DNA from: Acidobacteria bacterium UBA6911
GTDB lineage: Bacteria > Acidobacteriota > UBA6911
Reading direction: 5' to 3'
DNA length: 12,679 nt
Assembly: GCA_002451015.1 (NCBI GenBank)
Contig: DKBB01000373.1
Span: 1-12,679 of the forward strand
Both the position numbers and the translations under genes were made by a program. This document shows positions 1-6,673 of the stretch, in pieces (within the stretch, counting starts at the first letter, position 1; each line of letters opens with the position of its first letter). The notes beneath the pieces were generated by a model. It was not told the DNA's origin and ran no database searches. It was given only the letters and a program-made list of their open reading frames with translations.

Positions 1-455
1 ACGGTATTTCGTTCATTGGCAAGCGCGTGCGAGGCAAAAGAGGATTGCCCGAAGAAGGAAGCGTACACTTTCTCCCCGTTCTTTTGCATGGTGACGGAAC
101 CATCGGCCCTGGTCCCGAAAAAGTTCAGCTTGAACGTGGACGAGCATATATCCGGTTTCCCTTTTTTGCACCAGGAGCATGTTCCGCAAAACATGGCGCT
201 TAAAATGACATGGTCTCCGGGCTTTACTTTACGAACCCGGCTGCCCACCCTTTCCACAATACCCGAACCCTCATGACCCAGCACTATGGGCAAGGGAGAT
301 GGCGTCAGCTGATCCCTGGCGCTCAGGTCGGTGTGGCAGATTCCGCATCCTACTACCCGAACCAGGACCTCATCCTCTCTCGGGTCCTCGAGATCCAGCT
401 CTTCGATTTGAAATAAGCCTGACTTTTCTCTAACCACCGCTGCTTTAATTTTCAT
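1..455 (-). CDS. Zinc-dependent aryl/benzyl-type alcohol dehydrogenase, N-terminal part (3' end outside window)
   Basis: Medium-chain (MDR) zinc alcohol dehydrogenase, which interconverts an alcohol and aldehyde with NAD(P). 151 residues are visible from the ATG at 453-455; the family is usually about 365 residues, so the Rossmann half is cut off by the window edge. Visible motifs: GICHTD with Cys40 as first catalytic zinc ligand, GHEGSG with His61-Glu62, and the four structural zinc cysteines Cys90, Cys93, Cys96 and Cys104. The stretch FFGQSSFASHALANERNTV near the visible end resembles aryl-alcohol (XylB/benzyl alcohol) dehydrogenases, so an aromatic alcohol substrate is my inference. The start is supported by an AGGGGA ribosome site 5-6 nt upstream and a promoter close by. 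It lies downstream of the AOR-family gene in the same direction, fitting an alcohol-aldehyde-acid route. A broad-range alcohol dehydrogenase is the alternative. Confidence 0.93.
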   Translation of the reverse strand, partial: MKIKAAVVREKSGLFQIEELDLEDPREDEVLVRVVGCGICHTDLSARDQLTPSPLPIVLGHEGSGIVERVGSRVRKVKPGDHVILSAMFCGTCSWCKKGKPDICSSTFKLNFFGTRADGSVTMQKNGEKVYASFFGQSSFASHALANERNT

Positions 456-485
456 GCTTATCCCCTGCCCTGATATTCAAGAATA

Positions 486-513
486 AGTATATTGAGCCTG
501 CATTTCCTGCCAA
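486..513 (-). promoter_or_regulatory. Sigma70-type promoter of the alcohol dehydrogenase gene
   Basis: On the minus strand, TTGGCA (508-513) and TATACT (486-491) are separated by 16 bp, a near-consensus housekeeping promoter. The expected start of transcription near 479 leaves a leader of about 25 nt containing the AGGGGA ribosome site. The dehydrogenase can therefore be transcribed independently of the AOR-family gene whose stop lies 270 bp upstream. The match was found by eye. Confidence 0.65.
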
Positions 514-726
514 GTTTCTGCTACGGCGACCCGGAGGCATATATCCACTGTGTTGTGTTTCCCCGGGCACCTCGGCATTCTGCCAGGTACGCCCGCGGCG
601 CTCTGATTGCACGCTTTATACCCACAATCATCCGCACCGCTTCGCTTAAAGGGAAGCCACCGGAACGCTGTAATAAATCCGGGATTAAACCGGGCTTGTT
701 GAGAGTGTAGCAGGTGTTTTTACCGG

Positions 727-2613
727 TTACGATAAAATATCCTGCAATCCCAGGGCCTCAATTGTTTCCTGCCGGATCTTTCCGGTGACCGGATCAAAGC
801 CCATGGCTTCATAGTATTGCTTTTTCAACCCTTCGGTGTCGATGGTGATTCCCTTGAGTTTCCCGGCTGATAGCGGGGGAATTCCGTTGACCCGCGGCGG
901 CATTGTGAAATCTTCCGGTTTGAATCCTTCCCGCAGGTTGAAGGCGTGCAGCATTGTGGCGATACGTTTACCGGTGGTTTTCATGGTTTCGATATCGATT
1001 TCCCACCCTGTGATCGCCCCGAGAAGATCCATGAGGCGGAAGTTCAGGGCATCTGCGGCAAACAGACATGCACCGGAAGTGTTGACCAGGTGCAGCCAGC
1101 CGGCCAGAACCGCGTGATAGACACCTTTGTTTTCCGGGTTGTACTTTTCCATACTGGCCGGAACCCCCAGCATCTTCAAAACCGGTTCGGGAGCCATCCC
1201 GTCCTCGGCGAACGCCGTAGTTCCCCTGGTGTGTCTGGCAGGTGTGGGATCCGATACATAAGTGGCGCCCCAGCCGGGAGCCTGCCGCGGATCGTGCATG
1301 GGCAATGGTTCTCCCCCCACGTGCATGGCAAACTGGCCGGCGCCTTTGCCGATCTTTTCGGCGGCGATTTTGGGGCCTTCAGCCAAAATATCCCCCAGGC
1401 CTTCCCTCCGGCCGATCTGCTCGATCAGTTCCAAGATAGCGTCACTGTTGCCCCAGGTCAATTCAAGTCCGCCGGTATCCCGGGACGTCAGGATGCCGTT
1501 CTCGAAACACTCCATGGCAAAGGCGATGGCGGCGCCGGTGGAGATGGTGTCCAGTCCGTAGAGATTGCACAGTTCGTTGGCGTAGATCAGCGACTCCATG
1601 TTGTCGTTCAGGCAATTGGGACCAAAAGCGGCCAGGGTTTCGTATTCCGGCTTGTGAGACGACTCAACCCGGTATTTCCCTTTGTCCACCGTCAGCCAAC
1701 CGCCACAGGCTATCGGGCAGTCCACGCAGGCGTATTTATCGGTGACATATTTCTCCATGCCTTCCCAGCCTACCTTCGACCATTTATTCTGGGGAAAGTC
1801 TGTTTCGTGATTTCCCGACCAGTTCTTGATGGGGACATCGTGCGCACGGAGAAGGGACACCATACCGCCCGGCGTGCCGGTACTGCTCATTATCTGGAAC
1901 ATTATCGAGGGATCGTTTTCGATATCATTTATAATATCCGTCACCAGGCTTTTCACTTTATACTTATCGAAGATGTCGGGACGCCGGTTGCCGTGGCAGG
2001 CGACCGCTTTCAGATTTTTGGCGCCCATGACACCGCCCAATCCCGATCGACCGGCAGCTCTTCCCCAGTCATTGATCACGGCCGCAATACGCGACAGCTT
2101 TTCACCGGCCATGCCGATACTGACCACCTTATAATCCGTGCCGGGATTCTCTTCCTGAATCATTCCTTCGGTTTCGACGGTATTTCTACCCCATAAATGT
2201 GCGGCGTCCTTAAGTTCTGCCTTTCCGTTGTGGATACAAAGGTAAACGGGACGCTCGGCTTTCCCTTCGAAAAAGACCGCGTCGTAGCCGGATGATTTCA
2301 GCGCGATGGCGAAGTTCCCGCCGCTGTTGGCATCGCCCCAGTAACCGGTCAGTGGGGATTTTCCCATAGTGGTAATACGGCAGGTGGAGACCGTTCCTGT
2401 AAGAGTAAGCGGTCCGGTTCCCAATCCGAAAATATTATCCGGTCCCAAAGGATCGGCGCCGGGCTTCATACGCTCGTAGATTGTCCTGACGCCGATTCCA
2501 TAGCCGCCGATAAATGCCCTGGCCATTTCTTCAGACAGCTCTTCCTCCCGGACAGCCATTTCGCTCAGGTTGACAAATAACATTTTTCCTATATACCCGT
2601 ATTTTGCTTTCAT
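727..2613 (-). CDS. Tungsten-type aldehyde:ferredoxin oxidoreductase family protein (AOR/BamB-like)
   Basis: 628 residues, a normal full length for the AOR family, whose members carry a bis-pterin tungsten cofactor and one 4Fe-4S cluster and oxidise aldehydes to acids or, in the BamB branch, reduce aryl-CoA. N-terminal AOR signatures: FIGGYGIG (35-42), GTGPLTLTG (65-73), GKSPLTGYWGDAN (84-96) and GRAAGRSGLGGVMGAKNLKAVA (in pieces, 184-205). The cluster ligands are Cys296, Cys299 and Cys303 (CVDCPIAC) with a fourth Cys516 (SGACLF). After DPRQAPGW (441-448) the pterin-proximal region reads DPTPARHT rather than the classical AOR TSPRGACH-like text; from memory this resembles BamB-type members, but no other bam gene is visible here. 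ATG start has AAGGGG 5 nt upstream. No small ferredoxin-like subunit is adjacent. Its neighbour alcohol dehydrogenase suggests aldehyde oxidation; the exact substrate is unknown. Confidence 0.93.
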   Translation of the reverse strand: MKAKYGYIGKMLFVNLSEMAVREEELSEEMARAFIGGYGIGVRTIYERMKPGADPLGPDNIFGLGTGPLTLTGTVSTCRITTMGKSPLTGYWGDANSGGNFAIALKSSGYDAVFFEGKAERPVYLCIHNGKAELKDAAHLWGRNTVETEGMIQEENPGTDYKVVSIGMAGEKLSRIAAVINDWGRAAGRSGLGGVMGAKNLKAVACHGNRRPDIFDKYKVKSLVTDIINDIENDPSIMFQIMSSTGTPGGMVSLLRAHDVPIKNWSGNHETDFPQNKWSKVGWEGMEKYVTDKYACVDCPIACGGWLTVDKGKYRVESSHKPEYETLAAFGPNCLNDNMESLIYANELCNLYGLDTISTGAAIAFAMECFENGILTSRDTGGLELTWGNSDAILELIEQIGRREGLGDILAEGPKIAAEKIGKGAGQFAMHVGGEPLPMHDPRQAPGWGATYVSDPTPARHTRGTTAFAEDGMAPEPVLKMLGVPASMEKYNPENKGVYHAVLAGWLHLVNTSGACLFAADALNFRLMDLLGAITGWEIDIETMKTTGKRIATMLHAFNLREGFKPEDFTMPPRVNGIPPLSAGKLKGITIDTEGLKKQYYEAMGFDPVTGKIRQETIEALGLQDILS

Positions 2614-2762
2614 CCTTACCCCTTCCGGTTATTGCTCCAGGTCCAGGTTATACCGAAATTGCGGGTTCTGACCTTGAAAGAACGGTTTTCCTCGCATTCC
2701 TTGGATTGTCTTCAGAAACAGAATCACCTCTTTAAAATAAAGAACTGTTAAAAATTAGGATT

Positions 2763-2792
2763 CTTATATCACTACAAAAAGTAGTAGGGCAA
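2763..2792 (-). promoter_or_regulatory. Promoter of the AOR-family gene with an operator-like dyad in the spacer
   Basis: On the minus strand, TTGCCC (2787-2792) and TATAAG (2763-2768) are 18 bp apart. The spacer contains a perfect inverted repeat, ACTAC-N5-GTAGT (2771-2785), centred almost exactly on the spacer. A transcription start near 2756 would give a leader of about 140 nt before the ATG at 2613. A dyad in this position is where a repressor or a MerR-like spacer-binding activator would sit; the regulator is not in the window. Confidence 0.5.
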
Positions 2793-2878
2793 GGGAATCG
2801 CTCCTATAAATTGGAGTTATGCCAGTTGTTCTTCAAGACTATGCCGCTAGTTCCCCTTTAAAAATCTGGCTATTTCAA

Positions 2879-2903
2879 TATCCGGCGACTGCCTGACCGG
2901 ATA
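2879..2903. repeat. Inverted repeat, 7-bp arms
   Basis: TATCCGG (2879-2885) and CCGGATA (2897-2903) form perfect 7-bp arms around an 11-nt centre. Neither side is followed by a T-run, so it does not look like an intrinsic terminator. A two-half-site regulator binding site, with half-sites 18 bp apart start to start, in the divergent promoter region is the more likely reading, unproven. Confidence 0.45.
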
Positions 2904-3252
2904 CGAGAAAAATTAAAGTGCCGTAGAAAGGCAGCCGTTCCTCCTGCCCCGTCTTCACCATTTCATTGTCAACGAAATAGGCTTCTATCATATTTAAGTT
3001 GTGGTATCATCGCCCCCGATAGTGGAGACAGGGCGGATACTACAGCCGATGTGTGCGAACTCCTATAATTACTGAAGAGTCCTTTGCAGAAGCATTCCGA
3101 GAAATATTGCCGCCTCTATCATGACGTTTGTTGTTTATAAACATATTCCACAATCTCATTGGTGCTCGCAGATACAATCACCAACAGGTCAAAAGGAATA
3201 TGTTTTTAGCGTGGTGACTGATCCCAATAACATCTGAACGATAAGGAGAAGT

Positions 3253-4047
3253 ATGAAGCTCAGCGGTAAAGTCGCTTTGATTACGGGTGGAGGTACGGGT
3301 ATCGGCGCTGCCATTGCCAGGCGCTTTGTTGAAGACGGTGCTCGGGTATGCATCACCGGTCGAAGGAAGGAAAAATTAGAGGCAACAGCCAGTACCTTGC
3401 CTGAGAGTTCCGTTGTCACCTGTGCTGCGGACGTGACCAATTTTGATGACGTTGCAAAAATGATAGAAACCACCCTTTCCTTTGGAGGGAAACTGGATGT
3501 TCTGGTCAACAACGCAGCCATGGATTCCAACGGAAGTATATTGGAAACATCCATGGAAGATTGGCGAAACACCCTGGAGATCAATTTGACCGGGCCCTTT
3601 GCAACTATGAAAACGGCCATACCCCATATGATTGAAAATGGAGGAGGTTCCATTATCAACATCGCTTCCCTGGCGGGCCTGCGATGCATGCCTCGATCTG
3701 TAGGCTATTGTTCTTCCAAGGCCGGATTGATCATGCTTACGCAACAGATTGCATTAGAATACGGTTCTCATAATATCAGGTGCAACGTTGTTTGCCCGGG
3801 TGCCACGCGGACGGAAATGTTTGAAGAATCCGTCGGCAAACTAGCTAAAGATATGGCGACTGATATCGAATCCTTGTTAAAGCGTTTTTCTTCAAACATT
3901 CCGTTAAAGCGAGTATCAAAGCCGAACGAAATGGGAGGCATTTGCAGTTTTCTGGCTGGGGACGATTCATCCTTTATGACCGGCGCGGTATTGGTATTGG
4001 ACGGCGGAGCTGCTATTGTCGACGTATCAGGTGCTTCAATGAATTGA
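3253..4047 (+). CDS. Short-chain dehydrogenase/reductase (classical SDR)
   Basis: 264 residues, typical of classical SDR enzymes, which interconvert hydroxyl and keto groups with NAD(P) in the cytoplasm. The cofactor motif TGGGTGIG is at 11-18, the NNAA variant of the NNAG motif at 86-89, and the catalytic tetrad is complete: Asn111, Ser139, Tyr152 and Lys156 (YCSSK). The PG motif follows at 182-183 and the usual C-terminal LVLDGG at 247-252. The basic pair Arg37-Arg38 just after the second strand (TGRRKEK) hints at NADP(H) preference, an inference. The ATG is preceded by AAGGAG at 3243-3248. It is 95 bp upstream of the cupin gene and probably co-transcribed. Similar enzymes act on 3-oxoacyl groups, steroids or cyclic alcohols; the substrate cannot be chosen from sequence. 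Confidence 0.95.
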   Translation: MKLSGKVALITGGGTGIGAAIARRFVEDGARVCITGRRKEKLEATASTLPESSVVTCAADVTNFDDVAKMIETTLSFGGKLDVLVNNAAMDSNGSILETSMEDWRNTLEINLTGPFATMKTAIPHMIENGGGSIINIASLAGLRCMPRSVGYCSSKAGLIMLTQQIALEYGSHNIRCNVVCPGATRTEMFEESVGKLAKDMATDIESLLKRFSSNIPLKRVSKPNEMGGICSFLAGDDSSFMTGAVLVLDGGAAIVDVSGASMN

Positions 4048-4105
4048 GACCGATCATTTGTCCGTTATAGCTTATTTGTCAAAACAGGAATTCTGATTAC
4101 ATAAA

Positions 4106-4121
4106 GAACGCGTATGCGTTC
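4106..4121 (+). promoter_or_regulatory. Hairpin just upstream of the cupin ribosome site
   Basis: GAACGC (4106-4111) and GCGTTC (4116-4121) make a perfect 6-bp stem around GTAT; three further A-T pairs can form after a 2-nt bulge. It ends 5 nt before the AGGAG ribosome site of the cupin (4127-4131). It could be an RNA processing or translation-control hairpin between SDR and cupin in a shared transcript, or a DNA operator. There is no T-run, so it is not a terminator. Confidence 0.4.
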
Positions 4122-4142
4122 ACTTTAGGAGATTTGAATACT

Positions 4143-4589
4143 ATGAGCACTTCACAATACAATAGCAAATATATCATCACTCAACCCAAGGAAGGCCTGG
4201 TAATTCCGAAATGGGCCGGATCATTATCCGATACACGCAGCACGCGTTTGTTTTATCTGGACAGTGAAGTTAGGGAGAATGCTTTTTACTGTGAAGTCGT
4301 CTGGTTTTGGCCAACCAAAGAAAAAGATACCTCCAGTCCGGAACCTCACGCCCATGATTTCGGCGAAGTCATTGGATTTTTCGGCACTGATCCCAATAAC
4401 GTGAGCGATTTGGGGGCTGAAATTGAGTTTTGGATCGACAATGAAAAAAACCTTATCACAGAAACCTTTTTAGCCTTTATTCCAGCAGGCGTTGTTCATT
4501 GTCCTTTGAACATTTTAAGCATCACCCGGCCCGTATTTCACTTTGCAACGATGCAAGGCAGTTCCTATGAAGGGCAGGAAAAGGATTAG
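4143..4589 (+). CDS. Small single-domain cupin, predicted metal-binding
   Basis: 148 residues, cytoplasmic, no signal peptide. Both conserved cupin motifs are intact: motif 1 is HAHDFGE with metal ligands His69, His71 and Glu75, and motif 2 is PAGVVHCPLN with Pro114, Gly116, ligand His119 and Asn123. A full 3-His/1-Glu set predicts a bound metal such as Fe, Mn, Zn or Ni. I recognise the type (HAHDF.EVIGFFG...PNN...LGAEIEFW) as a small uncharacterised cupin, but not its reaction; enzyme, isomerase or ligand-sensing roles are all possible. A TTG at 4134 would add three residues but sits only 2 nt after AGGAG (4127-4131); ATG 4143, 11 nt after it, is preferred. It follows the SDR gene in the same direction, suggesting work on the same pathway. 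Confidence 0.88.
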   Translation: MSTSQYNSKYIITQPKEGLVIPKWAGSLSDTRSTRLFYLDSEVRENAFYCEVVWFWPTKEKDTSSPEPHAHDFGEVIGFFGTDPNNVSDLGAEIEFWIDNEKNLITETFLAFIPAGVVHCPLNILSITRPVFHFATMQGSSYEGQEKD

Positions 4590-4610
4590 GGATGTTACAA
4601 AATAAATTTT

Positions 4611-4632
4611 CCGGGACGTTGCATGACGCCGG
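4611..4632. terminator. Weak bulged hairpin between the convergent cupin and peptidase genes
   Basis: CCGG (4611-4614) plus CGT (4617-4619) pairs with ACG (4626-4628) plus CCGG (4629-4632), with a 2-nt bulge and a 6-nt loop. On the minus strand it is followed by AAAATTTATTTT, only partly T-rich. It lies in the 126-bp gap where two genes converge, where a terminator is expected, but the structure is imperfect. Confidence 0.25.
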
Positions 4633-4715
4633 GTGAGGACACAATAATGCATTGATCCCCCATCATCCAATTCCCTTGATCCGTGTCCAAAACGGAAGAA
4701 TCGGGGCATTTTCGA

Positions 4716-6269
4716 TCATTGCTTGATCAATTGTCTCATCAGGGCGACCTGCTCTTCCGGAGCCACAAGCTTTCCTTCATGATAGAACAGCACCAATTTC
4801 AACGGGATATTATTCCAAGCCTTGAACGCAACGTTGTCGGGACTGATGGTATACCTTCCCAGCGTCTTTTCCGTTGGCCAGTCCACCGAGGGGAACGAAA
4901 CGAATGCAAGCTCGGAACAGACGATCTTGTCGGTCGTGGTCACATCAAAATTGAAATCATATTCCTTGCCGACCTGTCGGAATGCCAGTTCCAGCGCTTC
5001 TTTTGTCAGGTTCTCTTTCAGTCCGGCTGGAAACACGGGGCGCAGAATGGCAAGGTCGTCCACATTCAGGAATTCGTCGAGGGTGCTCAGTTGGACGCCG
5101 CTTCTTAAGGCCTCAACGATCTGGTGTTGATCCTTCGAATTCGCATCGGCATCCGTGGCAATATCATCATGATATTGCGCGACCACACGGTTCGACCAGA
5201 CTCCCAGATCGACCAGTTCCTGTTTTGTCCCAAGCCAGATCGCCACGTGGCCGAAGTGACCCGGGATCAGCTTGTCGGTCAGCCGAAAGGGAGTTTTCTC
5301 CAGCAGTATATCGAGGGGCTGCAATGCGGACTGGACCTTTCGCTTAACTTCTTCGTCGTGATACAGCATGCCCTTTCTCGATTCATACAGGCCTACGACG
5401 TTTCCGAACAATCCACTGATAAAATCAAATCCGCCCTCCTTCACCTCCCTGATATCATCGACGGTGAGTTCTCTGAATATTCGGAACTTCTTGAAGGCTA
5501 TTTCTCCCGCCCGGATTTTTTTAATGAAATTATACGAAGGGCTTTCTTCGATGAGCTGGGTGAGATAGGAAAAATCCGAATCCTCATCGCGGAGCGGGAT
5601 GCTCTCCTTTCTTTCTTCATAAAAATTTATGGCTTTTCTGATCCGGGACCGGTTGACCACCGACGAAGCCGCTTCAGCCATTTCGAATAAAGCATTCTCC
5701 ACCAGCCCGAAACCCATGTCCGGATCATTGACGATGTTCCTCAACCGGTTGTCGTCTTCGAAGACAACGGCACCGATCAGGTAATTGTCATAAAGGGTCA
5801 GGGCGGCCGAAAGGGACAGCATGACAGCCTTGGTTTTCAATTCCGGATCTATGTTCCATTTGGTCAAGGCCTTGTCATCGACGTCAATCGCGCACTCGAA
5901 CACTTGCGCCAAAGCATAGAGTTTCTCCCTGACATCCAGGTACGATTCCGCCCCCGCTCTGAGCGTCAGGAGGTCACGGCTGCTCAAAGGCTCATCCTCT
6001 TTTTCTTTCAACCGGGCGGCTATTGTCAACATTTCCGATCTCGCGACAAGGCTGTACTCCACCAGCGACTGCAGCTCTTCAAATTCCCTGAGGTAAATGC
6101 TGTCCGGTGATATTCCCTGCTCGAGCTGGAGCCGTATCGATGCGAGACACTTTTCCTGCTTAGCCCGCCATTCTTTTGTGATCCAGATGTAATAAATCCC
6201 GATCGCAACACATGCAGCGGCAACATAGATCAGCACAAGCTTTCTCGACAGAATTCTGCGAGACTTCAT
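4716..6269 (-). CDS. Membrane-anchored protein with permuted NlpC/P60 (YiiX/YaeF-like) cysteine peptidase/amidase domain
   Basis: 517 residues from the ATG at 6267-6269 (AGGAG 9 nt upstream; an in-frame TTG one codon earlier is also possible). Residues about 11-30 form a hydrophobic helix after a basic SRRILSRK start, giving an N-terminal membrane anchor with the rest outside the cytoplasm. Residues about 35-325 are charged and mostly helical, with no family I recognise. The C-terminal part looks like the circularly permuted papain-like fold of YiiX/YaeF proteins: catalytic His341 in GHFGHVAIWLG comes before Cys451 in DKIVCSELAF, with YDFNFD between. Such domains cleave or transfer amide or ester bonds in peptidoglycan or lipid-like substrates; the substrate here is unknown. 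Typical YiiX-type proteins are about 200 residues, so the long N-terminal region is unusual. It is transcribed alone, convergent with the cupin and divergent from the MoaF-like gene. Confidence 0.82.
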   Translation of the reverse strand: MKSRRILSRKLVLIYVAAACVAIGIYYIWITKEWRAKQEKCLASIRLQLEQGISPDSIYLREFEELQSLVEYSLVARSEMLTIAARLKEKEDEPLSSRDLLTLRAGAESYLDVREKLYALAQVFECAIDVDDKALTKWNIDPELKTKAVMLSLSAALTLYDNYLIGAVVFEDDNRLRNIVNDPDMGFGLVENALFEMAEAASSVVNRSRIRKAINFYEERKESIPLRDEDSDFSYLTQLIEESPSYNFIKKIRAGEIAFKKFRIFRELTVDDIREVKEGGFDFISGLFGNVVGLYESRKGMLYHDEEVKRKVQSALQPLDILLEKTPFRLTDKLIPGHFGHVAIWLGTKQELVDLGVWSNRVVAQYHDDIATDADANSKDQHQIVEALRSGVQLSTLDEFLNVDDLAILRPVFPAGLKENLTKEALELAFRQVGKEYDFNFDVTTTDKIVCSELAFVSFPSVDWPTEKTLGRYTISPDNVAFKAWNNIPLKLVLFYHEGKLVAPEEQVALMRQLIKQ

Positions 6270-6407
6270 CAATCAAGACTCCTGGCTGTAATGTTCATAC
6301 GTCGGCCTACGATGAGCAGTCACCTGATCCGGACGCATAACAAGGCTTGATACAGGGAAACGGACGATCACAATACCCGTTGAAGGTTCAGGCTCACACA
6401 CATATCC

Positions 6408-6439
6408 CGGCTCCTAGTAATAATGAGCCGCCGTTTTTT
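6408..6439 (+). terminator. Intrinsic terminator-like hairpin with T6 run
   Basis: CGGCTC (6408-6413) and GAGCCG (6425-6430) form a perfect 6-bp stem around an 11-nt loop, followed by CCG and six Ts (6434-6439). The orientation is rightward, yet the only thing upstream on that strand is the first 130 bp of the gap. It may end an unannotated short RNA, act as an attenuator for the MoaF-like operon, or stop antisense transcription from the peptidase region. The long loop and 3-nt gap before the T-run make it weaker than a textbook example. Confidence 0.45.
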
Positions 6440-6514
6440 ATTCACCATTTCTTCTTAAGTATAATGATGTAATGTTATCCGAATTCCCGTTTTCGATTTT
6501 ACTATGATCTGCCG

Positions 6515-6535
6515 CCGGTTTGGCTAAAAAACCGG
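6515..6535. repeat. Perfect 7-bp inverted repeat upstream of the MoaF-like operon
   Basis: CCGGTTT (6515-6521) and AAACCGG (6529-6535) flank a 7-nt centre. No T-run follows on either strand, so an operator or leader hairpin is more likely than a terminator. Its position, about 140 bp before the MoaF-like ATG, is compatible with control of that operon. Confidence 0.45.
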
Positions 6536-6673
6536 AAAACATTTGTTCGGAGACGCCCTGAAAATGCTAAACTTGCCCGATCAGATAGAACCATAATGTG
6601 TCTCTTGCCATGGAGGCCATAATTCCCGCTGTCCCTGAGACCTGCAGTTTTAATTTCGTGAGGAGGTAAATAA

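Larger units (their letters stand above)
2614..3252. other. Divergent intergenic region between AOR-family gene and SDR gene
   Basis: 639 bp with no convincing protein gene. From left to right it holds the leader and promoter of the AOR-family gene, a short CTCC/GGAG hairpin (2801-2816), a 7-bp inverted repeat with an 11-nt centre (2879-2903), a weak plus-strand promoter candidate TTGTCA (2966-2971) 17 bp from CATATT (2989-2994) that could serve the SDR gene, and a 12-bp palindrome TGTTTATAAACA (3132-3143). A 38-codon open frame (3121-3237) lacks a ribosome site. The SDR ribosome site AAGGAG is at 3243-3248. Confidence 0.6.
6273..6673. other. Divergent intergenic region between peptidase-like gene and MoaF-like gene
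   Basis: About 400 bp without a protein gene that I can support. It contains a terminator-like hairpin reading rightward (6408-6439), an exact TATAAT at 6460-6465 with only a poor -35 (TATTCA, 16 bp upstream), a perfect 7-bp inverted repeat (6515-6535) about 140 bp before the MoaF-like start, and a very strong ribosome site AGGAGG (6661-6666) 7 nt before its ATG. I see no clear promoter for the leftward peptidase gene. Confidence 0.6.

Noticed and set aside
492..710. 72-codon plus-strand open frame in the gap between alcohol dehydrogenase and AOR genes
   Set aside because: No ribosome site and no protein pattern; it overlaps the -35 side of the dehydrogenase promoter.
946..2196. 416-codon plus-strand open frame inside the AOR-family gene
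   Set aside because: Antisense to a gene with intact family motifs; the translated text is rich in G, H, R, Q, F as expected for a shadow frame and has no recognisable domain.
2811..2840. TGGCAT element on the minus strand considered as a sigma54 promoter for the AOR-family gene
   Set aside because: The -12 GC element is missing at the required spacing.
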